Assembly: GCA_947476295.1 (NCBI GenBank)
Contig: CANJQC010000034.1
Coordinates: 1-45,516, forward strand
DNA length: 45,516 nt
Direction of reading: 5' to 3'
Source: Planctomycetaceae bacterium
GTDB taxonomy: Bacteria; Planctomycetota; Planctomycetia; Planctomycetales; Planctomycetaceae
In this document: in pieces, positions 1 to 9,682 of the stretch
How the letters are laid out: every line of letters starts with the position of its first letter
Position numbering within the stretch: the stretch's first letter is position 1
Position numbers and translations under genes: made by a program
Notes under the pieces: model-generated
Databases searched by the model: none
Seen by the model: only the letters and a program-made list of their open reading frames with translations
Told to the model about the DNA's origin: nothing

Positions 1-1989
1 AGTGGTTTCAAACTGTCGGTCTTTGGATTTGATCCGGCGGCTGATTTTGACGCATTGGTGAAGGATGATCGGGGGCGACGAATCTTTCCCGCCAGTCCGG
101 AATTTAGTCTGTTTCTGCGAAAAGCCACTGGAGTCATGCCGCATGGCGGTGGCCAGCGTTTGCCATTCGGCTCATCCGATTATGACTTGATGCTGGCATG
201 GGTCCGTCAGGGAACACCTGCCGCTCAGGCGAATTCGCCCGGGCTGGTCAGGCTTTTTGTAAGCCCGGACGATCGGGTTCTTGATGCAAACTCTCGGCAG
301 CAAATACTGGCGACCGCTCATTATTCGGACGGCAGTGTCCGCGATGTCACGTCGGCCGCCGGTTACTCAACGAATGCTCCATTGGTCGCTGAAGTGGATC
401 GAACAGGAGTTGTGCGAACCGGGCAGATTCCCGGAGAAGCCGTCATTGGCGTCCACTACATGGGACAAGTGGCCAGTGTGCAACTGCAGCTGCCTCGAAC
501 AAGCGGTTATGCCCCGTTCGAGTTTCCGCCGCTGAATGCGATTGATGAGCTTGTCAGGATCAAACTGGAAAAGATACAGCTGGTCCCTTCGGAACTCGCC
601 GACGATGCCACGTTCCTGCGCCGGCTGTGGCTCGACACAATCGGGACTCTGCCCTCGCCTGAGGAAGTTCGACAGTTCCTGGCAGACCCCGCAGTCGATA
701 AGCGAGCACACTGGACTGACAAGGTGCTCGACCGGCCGGAGTACGCTGATTACTGGGCCCTGGTTTGGGCCGATATTCTGCTGGTGGATCGACAGAAGCT
801 CGGTGAGCGGGGCGCGTATGAACTGCATCACTGGCTGCGGCAACAGTTTGCCACAAACCGGCGGTACGATGAGTGGGTCTCCGAACTGATTACGGCTACG
901 GGCAATTCCGGAACGAATGGACCGGTAAATCTTTTTCGCGCTGCCGAGACGCCCGAAGAGCTTACTCGTACCGTCAGCCAGGCGTTTCTTGGTGTGCGGA
1001 TGGAGTGTGCGCAGTGCCATCACCATCCGTTTGAAAAATGGTCACAGGATGACTTTTACGGTTTGGCAGGATACTTCAACGGGCTGGAGCGTAAGTCCAT
1101 CGCTCCGAATCGTGTGTTCGTTTACCACGTCGGCCTGAAGGAATCCCGGATTCCGTTTTCGAATAAGCTTGTTGCGGTACGACCGCTCGACGGTGTTGCG
1201 GTGACGGCTTCCGAAGGGGATCCGCGACGTGGACTGGCAACATGGCTGGTCGCGGCCGACAACCCCTGGTTTGCGAAGCTCGCTGCCAACCGGCTGTGGA
1301 AGCATTTTCTGGGACGCGGCCTTGTTGAACCGGAAGATGACCTGAGAAGCACCAATCCGGCAACCAATGAGCCTTTGCTGGCGCTGCTCAGCCAGAGCCT
1401 GATTGATCAAAACTTCGATCTGAAGGCTCTTATGCGGACGATTCTGAATTCGCGCACGTATCAACTGTCGAGCGCGACGAATGGCAGTAATGAGGATGAT
1501 GAGCAGAATTTCTCACATCACTATGTCAGACGTCTTCCGGCCGAAGTCCTGCTGGATGCAATCAGTCACGCGACCGGAGCACCAGAACATTTCCCCGGTC
1601 GTCCGCGAGGTACGCGAGCCATCGAGTTGTGGGACAATCGCCTGCCATCGTATTTTCTTGAAATCTTCGGCCGGCCGGAGCGGACAAGTCCGTGCGAATG
1701 CGGACGTACCAGCGAGCCCACAATGTCACAAGCGCTGCATCTGATGAACGCACCGGAGGTGGAGACAAAGATCAGCAGCGCCGATGGCCGAGTGGCACGA
1801 CTGGTAGAGTCCGGGGCTGCGACCGCAGTGCTGGTGGATGAGCTTTGTCTTGCAACGCTGGGGCGATTTCCCCGAGACTCTGAGCAGCAGCTCGCACAAC
1901 AACTTTTCGAGACGGCTCCGCCACAGCAGGCGGCTCAAGATTTCCTTTGGACATTGCTCAACTCGTACGATTTTCTGTTCATCAAGTGA
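1..1989 (+). CDS. DUF1549/DUF1553 (PSCyt2/PSD1) protein, 5'-partial
   Basis: The frame is open from base 1 with no start that fits the family, so the N-terminus lies outside the window; 662 residues are visible. Reading from the edge there is the tail of a planctomycete cytochrome-like region ending near 'PHGGG', then a bacterial Ig-like (Big_2) domain at about residues 85-165, a DUF1549 domain with the hallmark CAQCHHHPFEKW (a CxxCH haem-like motif), and a C-terminal DUF1553 domain containing 'NRLWKHFLGRGLVEP'. In planctomycetes this family is usually secreted and encoded beside a DUF1501 gene, as here; its biochemical role is unknown. The next gene begins 8 nt after the stop, suggesting one transcript. 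The ATG-like TTG at 55 is only an internal codon. Confidence 0.95.
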   Translation, partial: SGFKLSVFGFDPAADFDALVKDDRGRRIFPASPEFSLFLRKATGVMPHGGGQRLPFGSSDYDLMLAWVRQGTPAAQANSPGLVRLFVSPDDRVLDANSRQQILATAHYSDGSVRDVTSAAGYSTNAPLVAEVDRTGVVRTGQIPGEAVIGVHYMGQVASVQLQLPRTSGYAPFEFPPLNAIDELVRIKLEKIQLVPSELADDATFLRRLWLDTIGTLPSPEEVRQFLADPAVDKRAHWTDKVLDRPEYADYWALVWADILLVDRQKLGERGAYELHHWLRQQFATNRRYDEWVSELITATGNSGTNGPVNLFRAAETPEELTRTVSQAFLGVRMECAQCHHHPFEKWSQDDFYGLAGYFNGLERKSIAPNRVFVYHVGLKESRIPFSNKLVAVRPLDGVAVTASEGDPRRGLATWLVAADNPWFAKLAANRLWKHFLGRGLVEPEDDLRSTNPATNEPLLALLSQSLIDQNFDLKALMRTILNSRTYQLSSATNGSNEDDEQNFSHHYVRRLPAEVLLDAISHATGAPEHFPGRPRGTRAIELWDNRLPSYFLEIFGRPERTSPCECGRTSEPTMSQALHLMNAPEVETKISSADGRVARLVESGAATAVLVDELCLATLGRFPRDSEQQLAQQLFETAPPQQAAQDFLWTLLNSYDFLFIK

Positions 1990-1997
1990 GGCACACG

Positions 1998-3323
1998 ATG
2001 ACTCCCAAATACTGTGATGGAATCGATCGTCGCGGATTTCTGCGGATGGGGTCCGTAGCGGGACTGAGTATGGCCCAGCTTCTGCGGCTGCAGCAGACTC
2101 ATGGTGTGGAGGGTACCGCGAAGAAGGATGTCAACTGCATCTTTATCTTCATCATTGGCGGGATGGCCCACCAGGACATGTGGGATATGAAGCCGGATGC
2201 TCCCGCTGAAATCCGGGGAGACTTTCGGCCGATTGAGACAAAAGTGCCCGGCATCCAGGTGTCCGACTTACTGCCGAGGATCGCTGGTGTTACCGACAAA
2301 CTTGCGATTCTTCGCAGCCTCACCCACGGCGACCCGGATCATACGGCCGGTTATCATGTGATGATGACCGGGCAACATCCGGGTTTCGGCGGAAATTTCA
2401 ACCGCAACGTGCTCAACAACAACATGCACCCGTCGTTTGGTTCGATGGTGGCGAAGCTGGGTGGCAGCTCCGGCACACTTCCGCCGTACATCTCAGTTCC
2501 TAACTTCCTGAATAGTGGTGGTCCGTCATTCTTGGGACCGAGTTATGCCCCATTCGTCATTGAAGCGGATCCCGCGTCCCCCGAGTTCTCTGTGCGTGAC
2601 ATTGTTTTGCCGGAAGGCGTCACCAGCGACCGCAGCCTGCGGCGACAGACCGCGCTGCGAGCCATCAATCACCTCGAGCACCGCGTTGACGCTCTGAGCC
2701 GACAGGAGCGATCACTCGATACATACTATGAAAAGGCGTATCAGTTGATGACCAGCGCCGCCGCAAAACAAGCCTTTGAAATCGACCGCGAGAGTCCCGC
2801 AACGCGAGACGCCTACGGCATGACGAGTCTGGGACAATGCTGCCTGCTGGCTCGCCGACTGGTCGAAGCAGGCTGCCGCTTCGTCAGTATCGAAAATGGT
2901 CACTGGGACACACATCGCAAGAACTCAGAAAGCCTGCGGGATCTGCTGGTTCCGCCCCTCGACCAGGGTGTGTCCGCGTTGCTGAATGATCTCGACGAGC
3001 GCGGTCAGCTGGATTCGACACTTGTCGTATTGACCACCGAATTTGGTCGAACTCCACGAATCAATGAGATGGCAGGACGTGACCATTGGCCGCAGGCGTT
3101 TTCCATCGTCATGGCAGGTGGTGGGTTGAAGCGTGGACTCACGATCGGAGCGACCGATAAGCAGGCGGCCAGCGTCATCGACCGTCCGATCACTCCGTCA
3201 GACATGGCAGCGACTCTGCTGACCGCACTTGGAATCAATCCGGATATCACTCTGCACACACCATTGGGCCGACCCGTCCAGCTGGCCGGAGGCGGCCGTG
3301 CGGTGCATGAGTTGTTTGCGTAG
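1998..3323 (+). CDS. DUF1501 family Tat-exported protein
   Basis: About 441 residues. ATG 1998 is chosen over the in-frame TTG at 1947 because it avoids overlap with the upstream gene and puts a twin-arginine signal at the N-terminus (DRRGFLRMGSVAGLSMAQLL). DUF1501 proteins belong to the alkaline-phosphatase/sulfatase-like fold group. Typical segments are visible: 'GGMAHQDMWDMKPDAP' near the N-terminus, 'RSLTHGDPDHTAGYHVMMTG', 'HWDTHRKNSESLRDLL' and 'TTEFGRTPRINEMAGRDHWP'. The protein probably folds in the cytoplasm and is exported folded. It is the usual partner of DUF1549/DUF1553 proteins; the substrate is not known. It is followed 28 nt later by a secreted PPC protein on the same strand. 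Confidence 0.94.
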   Translation: MTPKYCDGIDRRGFLRMGSVAGLSMAQLLRLQQTHGVEGTAKKDVNCIFIFIIGGMAHQDMWDMKPDAPAEIRGDFRPIETKVPGIQVSDLLPRIAGVTDKLAILRSLTHGDPDHTAGYHVMMTGQHPGFGGNFNRNVLNNNMHPSFGSMVAKLGGSSGTLPPYISVPNFLNSGGPSFLGPSYAPFVIEADPASPEFSVRDIVLPEGVTSDRSLRRQTALRAINHLEHRVDALSRQERSLDTYYEKAYQLMTSAAAKQAFEIDRESPATRDAYGMTSLGQCCLLARRLVEAGCRFVSIENGHWDTHRKNSESLRDLLVPPLDQGVSALLNDLDERGQLDSTLVVLTTEFGRTPRINEMAGRDHWPQAFSIVMAGGGLKRGLTIGATDKQAASVIDRPITPSDMAATLLTALGINPDITLHTPLGRPVQLAGGGRAVHELFA

Positions 3324-3351
3324 TGAAATAAAAGCCTGATCGAGGTTCAAC

Positions 3352-5796
3352 GTGGTTCGAAATCAATCTACCGGGCATTTCGATTTGCGAGAATTGACTC
3401 GCGCACTGCGGATCATTGTCTTGCTGTTGGCGAGTGTTCTTGCGCCGGCTGTCACGTGCGCTCAGCAAGTCGCCACAGATCCTTCCAGTACACACATTTT
3501 TCCTGCTGGCGGCCGGCGAGGCACAGAGGTCAATGTTCGAGTCGGAGGAGAGTGCCTGCCACCGAGTACGCGATTTCGCATCTGGGGAGAAGGACTTGCC
3601 GCCCCGCCTGTGCTGGGTGAACGTGCGACGGGAAATTACGCGCCTTCACCGAGGCGTAAACCGAGCGAGCAGCCGGTGTCTCATCCGACAGAATGGAAGA
3701 CGAACATCGCCATCGCGGCTGATGCGCCCCTGAGCCCCGGACTGTGGCGGTTGAGCTGCGCGCGGGGCGGAACGGGAGGTCGTCCGTTCATCATTGGCGA
3801 CCTGCCCGAGTTCGTCGAGAGCGAGTCCAACTCAGATCCGGATGATGCCGAAAAAATTGAAATGCCGGTCACCATCAATGGCCAGATTGCCGGCGAATGT
3901 GATCTGGATTATTACCGGTTTCAGGCGAACGTCGGAGATGTGGTCTATGTTGATACGGTCGCTGCCAGACTGGGATCTGCACTGGATCCTGTTGTACAGA
4001 TCTTTGACCCGGCAGGTCATGGCATTGCCGCGCAGGAACTCCGCGTCGGAGCGGATCCGGTGCTGGCATTTCGCGCCGATTCAACTGGCGAATACCGGCT
4101 GATGATTTCCAGCGTTACTTTTCGCGGCGGCCCGGCCTTTGTTTACCGGGTGACTGTGTCCGCATCGCCGTTTCTGCGATTTGCATACCCGGCTGGAGGT
4201 CAGTCAGGGACGACTCAAACAATCAATTTCTACTCACTGACCGGCGATCGACATTTCCAGACACTTCCGCAAACGGTGAGTTTCCCGCCGACCACAGGAA
4301 TCTTCCAGACGCATCACGGCGACTGTGGAAACGCAATACCACTTCTGGCTGGGGATCTGAACGAAGCAATGGAGACCGCGAACAATGATCTCCGCGAATC
4401 TGCAACGGAACTCCAGTGGCCGCAGGTGATGAATGGCCAACTGGAAACTTCCACCGATGAAGACTGGTATCGCCTCGTTTGTCGTGCGGGGACAACGCTC
4501 TCGGTCGAATGTCTGACCCAGCCGGGCTGGTCTGCGGCGCTGCCCATTGTCGCTCTCGTCGATGCCGAGGGGAATCTTGTGTCGTCGGTCAATGCCGTCC
4601 AGGCAATCGGTGGCACCACCCGCATTCACTGGCAGCCACCAGCAGACGGCGAGTGGTGGCTGCGGGTGCGAGATCTGCAACAGGGAATTCGCGGTGGTCC
4701 GGATTTCACTTACCGGCTGACCGTGCGTGAAGCGATCCAGAATTTTTCATTGTCTATGAAAGCGGATGTCGTCAACGTAGTCCAGGGCGCTCGTGCCGAG
4801 CTCGATGTGGCGATCGAGCATATTGCCGGGTTTGCCGGACCGATCGAACTCATCGCGGACGGATTGCCGGAAGGCGTAACCCTGGAAGGACACCAGATCG
4901 CCGCTGGCCAAACAGCGGCGAAACTGGCCTTCGTCGCCACGGAGGAGGCTCGTTCCTGCAATGTCACTCTGCGAATCAGGGGCAAAGCCGATATCGCGGG
5001 AACGTTTATCGAGCGTCCAGTTCGGGCCATGCATCTGGGGCATGATCCTGACGGGATCGGAATTGAGTCTTCCGATGTGGATCATGTGCAGCTGACGGTG
5101 GTTCATAAACCTGTCTTTCGGCTCTATTGCAATGAAGCCTACCAGTACGCTCATCGCGGCACGGTCTATCCTTACCTGATGGAAGTGGAACGCCTGAACG
5201 GTTTCGATCAGCCGATTCATCTGCAGGTCGCAGATCGCCAGATTAAAGATCTGGATGGCATCGAAATCCCTGAAACCACGATCGCTCCGGAACAGTCGCA
5301 GTTCATGCTGCCGCTTTATCTTCCGGAGACGATGCATATTAATGTTCAGGCACACTCCAATGTCTACGCCCAGGGACACGTGGCATTCGTCGATAAGTTT
5401 GGCCAGCAGCAGACGATGCTGGTGGTTTCCACAATGCGCTGCATGATTCGAACCCTGCCGACCGTTGTAAAACTGCGGAGCCTGGAACGAGAACTGTCGG
5501 GGAGTACCGACAGCAGCATCGTGTGCTCTCTTGTTCTTGACCGCACGCCGAATTTCACGGGGCCCATGCAGATCCAGCTTGTGGATCCGTTTCCGGGGAT
5601 TGCCGCCGAGGCTGTAACGATTGGACCCGGACAGAACACGGCTGAAGTGATGATTCAGGTTGATCAGTCGATGCCGCACGAGTCATCCGTTCCACTGCGA
5701 TTTCGCGCCGTCGGCATAATGGACGATGATGTTCAGGTTGTCAGTGAAGCTAAGGTCATGCTTGTGTTGCGGGATCGCGAGGCCACTGGTCAATAA
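3352..5796 (+). CDS. Secreted PPC (pre-peptidase C-terminal) repeat protein
   Basis: 814 residues from GTG 3352. The N-terminus has a Sec-type signal peptide (hydrophobic run IIVLLLASVLAPAV followed by a likely AQQ cleavage region at about residue 38). Two beta-sandwich PPC-like domains are recognisable at about residues 165-275 ('GECDLDYYRFQANVGDVVYV', 'GEYRLMISS') and 350-465 ('STDEDWYRLVCRAG', 'GEWWLRVRDL'). The rest is predicted beta-rich Ig-like sequence with no protease or other catalytic motif. Proteins of this build often follow DUF1549/DUF1501 gene pairs in planctomycetes and are presumed to be extracytoplasmic binding or structural partners. It ends 4 nt before the convergent MFS gene. 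Confidence 0.85.
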   Translation: MVRNQSTGHFDLRELTRALRIIVLLLASVLAPAVTCAQQVATDPSSTHIFPAGGRRGTEVNVRVGGECLPPSTRFRIWGEGLAAPPVLGERATGNYAPSPRRKPSEQPVSHPTEWKTNIAIAADAPLSPGLWRLSCARGGTGGRPFIIGDLPEFVESESNSDPDDAEKIEMPVTINGQIAGECDLDYYRFQANVGDVVYVDTVAARLGSALDPVVQIFDPAGHGIAAQELRVGADPVLAFRADSTGEYRLMISSVTFRGGPAFVYRVTVSASPFLRFAYPAGGQSGTTQTINFYSLTGDRHFQTLPQTVSFPPTTGIFQTHHGDCGNAIPLLAGDLNEAMETANNDLRESATELQWPQVMNGQLETSTDEDWYRLVCRAGTTLSVECLTQPGWSAALPIVALVDAEGNLVSSVNAVQAIGGTTRIHWQPPADGEWWLRVRDLQQGIRGGPDFTYRLTVREAIQNFSLSMKADVVNVVQGARAELDVAIEHIAGFAGPIELIADGLPEGVTLEGHQIAAGQTAAKLAFVATEEARSCNVTLRIRGKADIAGTFIERPVRAMHLGHDPDGIGIESSDVDHVQLTVVHKPVFRLYCNEAYQYAHRGTVYPYLMEVERLNGFDQPIHLQVADRQIKDLDGIEIPETTIAPEQSQFMLPLYLPETMHINVQAHSNVYAQGHVAFVDKFGQQQTMLVVSTMRCMIRTLPTVVKLRSLERELSGSTDSSIVCSLVLDRTPNFTGPMQIQLVDPFPGIAAEAVTIGPGQNTAEVMIQVDQSMPHESSVPLRFRAVGIMDDDVQVVSEAKVMLVLRDREATGQ

Positions 5797-5800
5797 GTCC

Positions 5801-7384
5801 TTAAGGTGCATCATCCTGTTGCTGCGGCAGCCGATAGAACAAACAGATCGGCAGCATCAACACGGCAAGTGACATGAATACCAACCACTGGTAACGAGAT
5901 ACACCATCCTGCCCGGCACACATGTTGAGCAACATGCCGACGATCCCAAAGTAGCCGGCTGACAGAAGAATTCCAATCCATGTGACCATATTCTGAACTC
6001 CCAGAACTCTCCCTTTCAGTTCGTCCGGCGGTGCCTGCTGCAGATAAACCTGCACCGGAACCACAAACATCCCCGCTGCGAATCCCAGCAGAATCATGTT
6101 CAGCCGGAGACTCCATTCCAGCATATCTACCTGCAGCACTGCTGTGAGAATGTTCGAATTAATGACGCCGGAACTCGCCGGAACTCCGAGCCATCCGCTG
6201 CCAAGAAATGCAATCATTGATAGCGACACAAAGAGCAGCCATGCTCCAGCAGTCACCCACCGTCGGCCGTTCCCGCCTTTTCCGAAGAACCCGGTTACGA
6301 CACATCCCGCAGCGATACCCAGACCAATCGCCGCGACCATCAGGCTGGTTCGCGTGGAACTTAACCCCAGCGTGGATTTGCCCAGCGTGTTGACGGCCAT
6401 CTGAGTCACACCACCGAGAAACCAGAACATAGATGCAGCAAGGATCGCCTTCAGAATTCCGCGTTCTCTCAGTACGAGCCTCTTAACGTCCGCCGGTATT
6501 GCAAAGTTTTCAGCCCGAATCTTCAGCATAGGCTCCGCGACGCGAGTCTTTGGAATCAATAAAGACGCAAGAGTTCCGACAACAGCAATACCGACCGCGA
6601 TCACACTGCCGATCCATAGTGATGTCCGAATCTGATCAAGCGCAAATCCCGCGCAGGCCGTGCCGAAGATGATCGCCAGAAATGTTGTCATCTGGACGGC
6701 ACCATTCACAGGCAACAATTTGTCGCTGCGAAACAGTTCCGGCAGAATACCATATTTTGAAGGCCCGAAAATCGCGCTGTGAGCCCCCATCAGACACAGC
6801 ACGGAGATCATCCACATTACCTTCGCGTCCGCACTAAGTCCGGGGATCAGCAGCACAACCAGCGAGACGGTCATGATCACAATCTCAGCTAGTTTACATC
6901 CTACAATCACGCGCTGCTTCGAGCAACGATCCGACAGAAAGCCGCCCAACCCGGACATCAACACAAACGGCAACGCAAACGCCGCCATCGCGATAGACTG
7001 TCGATCCGGATTCGCACCTGTCTTCCCGGCAACAAGCGCCACGTTACTGGCACAGGTCAGCAGCACCATCTGCTTAAAGTAATTGTCGTTGAAAGCTCCC
7101 ATAAACTGAGTCGTCAGAAAGCCCCAGAACGCGGCAGACGCCAACGTATGCCGCGCCGCGCTGTGCTGCGTCCCGTTTTGGTTTTCAACAACCTTCAGAC
7201 CATCATAAGGTGAAGCGTTTCGGCTATCGTCCGGCGTCGTTTTCGTTAACAATCTCAACTCCTGATGAGGCCCAATAAAGCACGCATCAGAGCAGGATTT
7301 GACCAACGCAGCAACAGCATCCTCTACGCGCAGTTCGATTCCGCGAAGGCCGCAGGCATTGAGAGTGAGCCACGGTGCATGCAT
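5801..7384 (-). CDS. MFS transporter, LplT-like (lysophospholipid transporter type)
   Basis: 527 residues if ATG 7384 is used. The conserved core starts only at about residue 82, with 'FLTTQFMGAFNDNYFKQMVL', the signature of the LplT/acyl-ACP-phospholipid O-acyltransferase N-terminal MFS group. About 12 hydrophobic segments follow; an MFS loop motif is seen at 'GGFLSDRCSKQRVIVG' and the LplT-like 'GPSKYGILPELF' is present. The first 80 residues are hydrophilic and unlike the family, so the true start may be internal (for example TTG at about residue 81). LplT flips lysophospholipids across the inner membrane for re-acylation; here no acyltransferase domain is fused or adjacent, so the substrate is inferred. 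The gene converges on the PPC gene with a 4-nt gap. Confidence 0.85.
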   Translation of the reverse strand: MHAPWLTLNACGLRGIELRVEDAVAALVKSCSDACFIGPHQELRLLTKTTPDDSRNASPYDGLKVVENQNGTQHSAARHTLASAAFWGFLTTQFMGAFNDNYFKQMVLLTCASNVALVAGKTGANPDRQSIAMAAFALPFVLMSGLGGFLSDRCSKQRVIVGCKLAEIVIMTVSLVVLLIPGLSADAKVMWMISVLCLMGAHSAIFGPSKYGILPELFRSDKLLPVNGAVQMTTFLAIIFGTACAGFALDQIRTSLWIGSVIAVGIAVVGTLASLLIPKTRVAEPMLKIRAENFAIPADVKRLVLRERGILKAILAASMFWFLGGVTQMAVNTLGKSTLGLSSTRTSLMVAAIGLGIAAGCVVTGFFGKGGNGRRWVTAGAWLLFVSLSMIAFLGSGWLGVPASSGVINSNILTAVLQVDMLEWSLRLNMILLGFAAGMFVVPVQVYLQQAPPDELKGRVLGVQNMVTWIGILLSAGYFGIVGMLLNMCAGQDGVSRYQWLVFMSLAVLMLPICLFYRLPQQQDDAP

Positions 7385-7725
7385 CGGTGAATGTTAATCC
7401 ATTTCGCCCCGCGCAGACCAGACGAGGTGCCTCCCGCACCGTTATGGCAGTCATCATGGTCGAACCCGCCCAGAGCGAATTCCATGACCTCTCGGATCTT
7501 GTCCCCTAGGCGGCTCTGCAACACGCAGTTTCTGCAAGACCGCATCGGAAATTCAGAAAAGCTGGTTCGTACGTGTAAGAACTTCCGTCAGGACCTCTGG
7601 CATAGCAGATTGAACCACGCTACACTCCGCCCAGCATGCGTCTATGTGAACCCGTTCTCAAAGGCGCGTGTCAACTGTTTGTCGATAGCTCAACTGATAC
7701 GCAGTTTAGTCGCCGTCAAACAAAC
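7385..7725. other. Gene-free stretch upstream of tRNA-Pro
   Basis: No convincing coding sequence, repeat or RNA was seen. Open frames on both strands overlap each other and the 5' end of the MFS gene, lack recognisable motifs, and are not supported by a ribosome-binding site. The stretch probably holds the promoters of the divergent MFS and tRNA genes, but I could not identify a clear -35/-10 pair. Confidence 0.5.
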
Positions 7726-7800
7726 CGGGGCGTAGCTCAGCTTGGCTAGAGCGCCTGCTTTGGGAGCAGGAAGTCGCACGTTCAAATCGTGTCGCCCCGA
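7726..7800 (+). tRNA. tRNA-Pro (UGG)
   Basis: A full cloverleaf can be drawn: acceptor stem CGGGGCG (7726-7732) with CGCCCCG (7793-7799) and discriminator A; D-arm GCTC...GAGC; anticodon stem CCTGC/GCAGG enclosing loop TTTGGGA with anticodon TGG; a 5-nt variable loop; T-arm GCACG/CGTGT with one G-U pair around TTCAAAT. CCA is not encoded. The UGG anticodon reads CCN proline codons. Confidence 0.96.
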
Positions 7801-7818
7801 TTTTTTAGCGAGAAATTG

Positions 7819-7861
7819 AACGTCGCAAGTCCTTTCCAGATAAGGGTTTGCGACGTTTTTT
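7819..7861 (+). terminator. Rho-independent terminator of tRNA-Pro
   Basis: A 16-bp inverted repeat (7819-7834 with 7842-7857, two G-U pairs) encloses the loop TCCAGAT and is followed by a T-run at 7856-7861. It lies 18 nt after the tRNA, which makes it a textbook intrinsic terminator for that transcript. Confidence 0.85.
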
Positions 7862-8026
7862 CGTGGGTGGATTTCATGGGTGACTTGGTGGTGTCCCGGC
7901 CCACATAGCCGCTGCCTGTAGCCCTCTCCATCGGCCCCTGCTTAACGGATGAGTCCCGACTCCAGAATTCCAGTTTCCGGTTTCCGGCCACCTCTGCTGA
8001 AATCTGGAGGTGGACATTCGGCATCT

Positions 8027-8266
8027 TCACCGCAGCCGCAGGTACAGGCTGTCCCTCAATCTCGGGTTTGTCATCCCGTTCATCTGCCGTAACGAACTGA
8101 CGCCGTTGTCGATCAGGATCTCTTCGTCGTATAGATGCTGAGGAACATCAACTCGCCGGTCCTCTTCTCCAATGAATCCATTCAGCGACATGGCGTAAAC
8201 GAGAGTGGCGACAGCGTCATGCTCATTCGGTCGATTACCGATTGCGGTTCGATGCGGAATTCGCGA
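8027..8266 (-). pseudogene. Possible degraded coding remnant beside tRNA-Pro
   Basis: A stop-to-stop frame of about 79 codons with no suitable start codon at its beginning. It reads as plausible protein (for example 'RPNEHDAVATLVYAMSLNGF' followed by 'IGEEDRRVDVPQHLYDEE') and has sensible codon use, while the other frames are broken. The frame ends where a second short frame (GTG at 8030, reading towards 7782) begins one base out of phase, as would follow a frameshift; that second frame runs into the tRNA and cannot be intact. I do not recognise the family. The position next to a tRNA gene fits the remains of an integrated element, but no integrase or att repeat was found. Confidence 0.3.
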
Positions 8267-8608
8267 TCAGTTCCTCAATTTCCGACCGGCAGTTACTCAG
8301 GACGGATACTCATTATGGACTAACTGCACCGAAAAATCTGCCACTATTCTTGTCAAATCAATCTGATTCAGTTGATCGCGAGGATTGCCATAAGACGCAC
8401 TTGGTGTGTCGTCATGTTGATACGCCGAAAGTCTTGACGACTTTCACTACGAGCGGGCATGTCGCAACCCATATCGCTGCGCAGCTTCCTGCACCAGTCG
8501 CCGAGCGGCCTCCAGTGAATCGAGGATTCCAGTTGGGGGCTCCTGCCATGTTGTGATCACGTTGCCAACGACGTTGCCAGTTCGCAACGTGGTCATGTGT
8601 GATCGAGT
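8267..8608. other. Gene-free stretch with a weak hairpin
   Basis: No supported gene. A 10-bp imperfect inverted repeat (8556-8565 with 8584-8593, one mismatch) lies just downstream of the leftward FemAB-like gene that ends at 8609. It could slow or end the EPS transcript, but there is no T-run, so terminator function is uncertain. Confidence 0.35.
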
Positions 8609-9682
8609 TTAGTCGAAAGCAAGTTTCTGCCGAAAGCGTCGGCAGAGTTCCATTGGCCGGTCGAATTGCTTTTGCAGCAGAGACTGACGGAACCAGCGTT
8701 TGGTTTCGTACCATCCCTTTCTGAGGCGGCCGGACACCAGTCGCAGATCCACGGCGCCTTCCCCAATGGCAATGTCTCCCGTTTTGAAACTGCCTTTATA
8801 GCGTTCTTTTCCTTTACCAAAATCGACACGCTGTATGCCTCGGCGGGCTCCTTCTTCGAGAAGTCGGAGGAGGAGAATCAAGCCCGGTGAGTACTTTTCA
8901 AAGGCTGGATTGTAGGTTGGAAACCAAAGATGAATCACACTTTCAGTCTGAAGTCCGAGATGCACGGCCAGCAGTTGATCACCTGCGTGCAATGTTGAAA
9001 ACAGTCCTGGCGAATCTGCATCCGTGGTGGTCATGTTTCGCATCAGTTCGACGAGCCATTCGTACTTCAAAACTCGTAAACGTCCTGTGCGATCGTGCTG
9101 AGCGTCCTTCCATTTGATCAGGGATTCGAGCGCGATTCGGCAGTTCGAATGGTACTCGAACCGCAGCGGGCCGATTTCCTTTTCTGCTTTGCGTGTTTTA
9201 CGAAGTGTTTCACTGACAGTCGATGCATTCGCCGCTTTTCTGCCAGCCAGATAATTTTCGTAGCCATTACTCAAATCGACAAATGGTGACGTGCTGGTGC
9301 CCCAGACATGGTGCGGAATAGGTGAGCCGACCATCGGCAGATGATCGAATTGCCACCACGTGAGTCCCGCAGCCCGCATGACTTTCGCTGTGTCAAAATC
9401 ATAATCACGTCGAACGATCGGACCGTGAAATTCCGACAATCGGCTGGACACGTTTCGAGCCAGTCCATTGGACGCACGTTGAAAGGGAAACAAGCCTGTG
9501 AGCTCTCCCGCGCTTTCGACGAGCGCGATTTCCACGTCATCACGCACCTGAGCGACAGTCTGTGTGAATTCCGGCTGAAAGAATGGGCTTTGCAGATAGC
9601 GATCGTCGCTCGCAATGGCTTTCCACTGGCTGACAAGATCCGGAGTCAGGTCTTTCGCGGCAATGATGCGGACATTGGTCAT
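8609..9682 (-). CDS. FemAB-like / GNAT acetyltransferase (BioF2-like), EPS locus
   Basis: 357 residues. The C-terminal half carries the PF13480-type acyltransferase signature 'RVDFGKGKERYKGSFKTGD', and the centre has 'HLGLQTESVIHLWFPTYNPA', both typical of FemAB/CelD-like GNAT proteins. Related proteins transfer amino acids from aminoacyl-tRNA (FemABX) or acyl groups from acyl-CoA; many EPS and PEP-CTERM loci carry one. Its ATG overlaps the stop of the upstream paralogue by 4 nt (9679-9682), so the two are probably translationally coupled and perhaps act together. It is the last gene of the leftward EPS operon. The donor and acceptor cannot be told from sequence. Confidence 0.88.
   Translation of the reverse strand: MTNVRIIAAKDLTPDLVSQWKAIASDDRYLQSPFFQPEFTQTVAQVRDDVEIALVESAGELTGLFPFQRASNGLARNVSSRLSEFHGPIVRRDYDFDTAKVMRAAGLTWWQFDHLPMVGSPIPHHVWGTSTSPFVDLSNGYENYLAGRKAANASTVSETLRKTRKAEKEIGPLRFEYHSNCRIALESLIKWKDAQHDRTGRLRVLKYEWLVELMRNMTTTDADSPGLFSTLHAGDQLLAVHLGLQTESVIHLWFPTYNPAFEKYSPGLILLLRLLEEGARRGIQRVDFGKGKERYKGSFKTGDIAIGEGAVDLRLVSGRLRKGWYETKRWFRQSLLQKQFDRPMELCRRFRQKLAFD

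Noticed and set aside
4747-5679. 310-codon minus-strand frame opposite the PPC gene
   Set aside because: The plus strand encodes a clear PPC-repeat protein; the antisense reading has no motif.
7324-7735. Overlapping open frames on both strands upstream of tRNA-Pro
   Set aside because: They overlap each other, the MFS gene start and the tRNA, with no family motif or ribosome-binding site.
8412-8714. Minus-strand frame of about 100 codons
   Set aside because: It overlaps the 3' end of the FemAB-like gene in another frame and has no recognisable motif.
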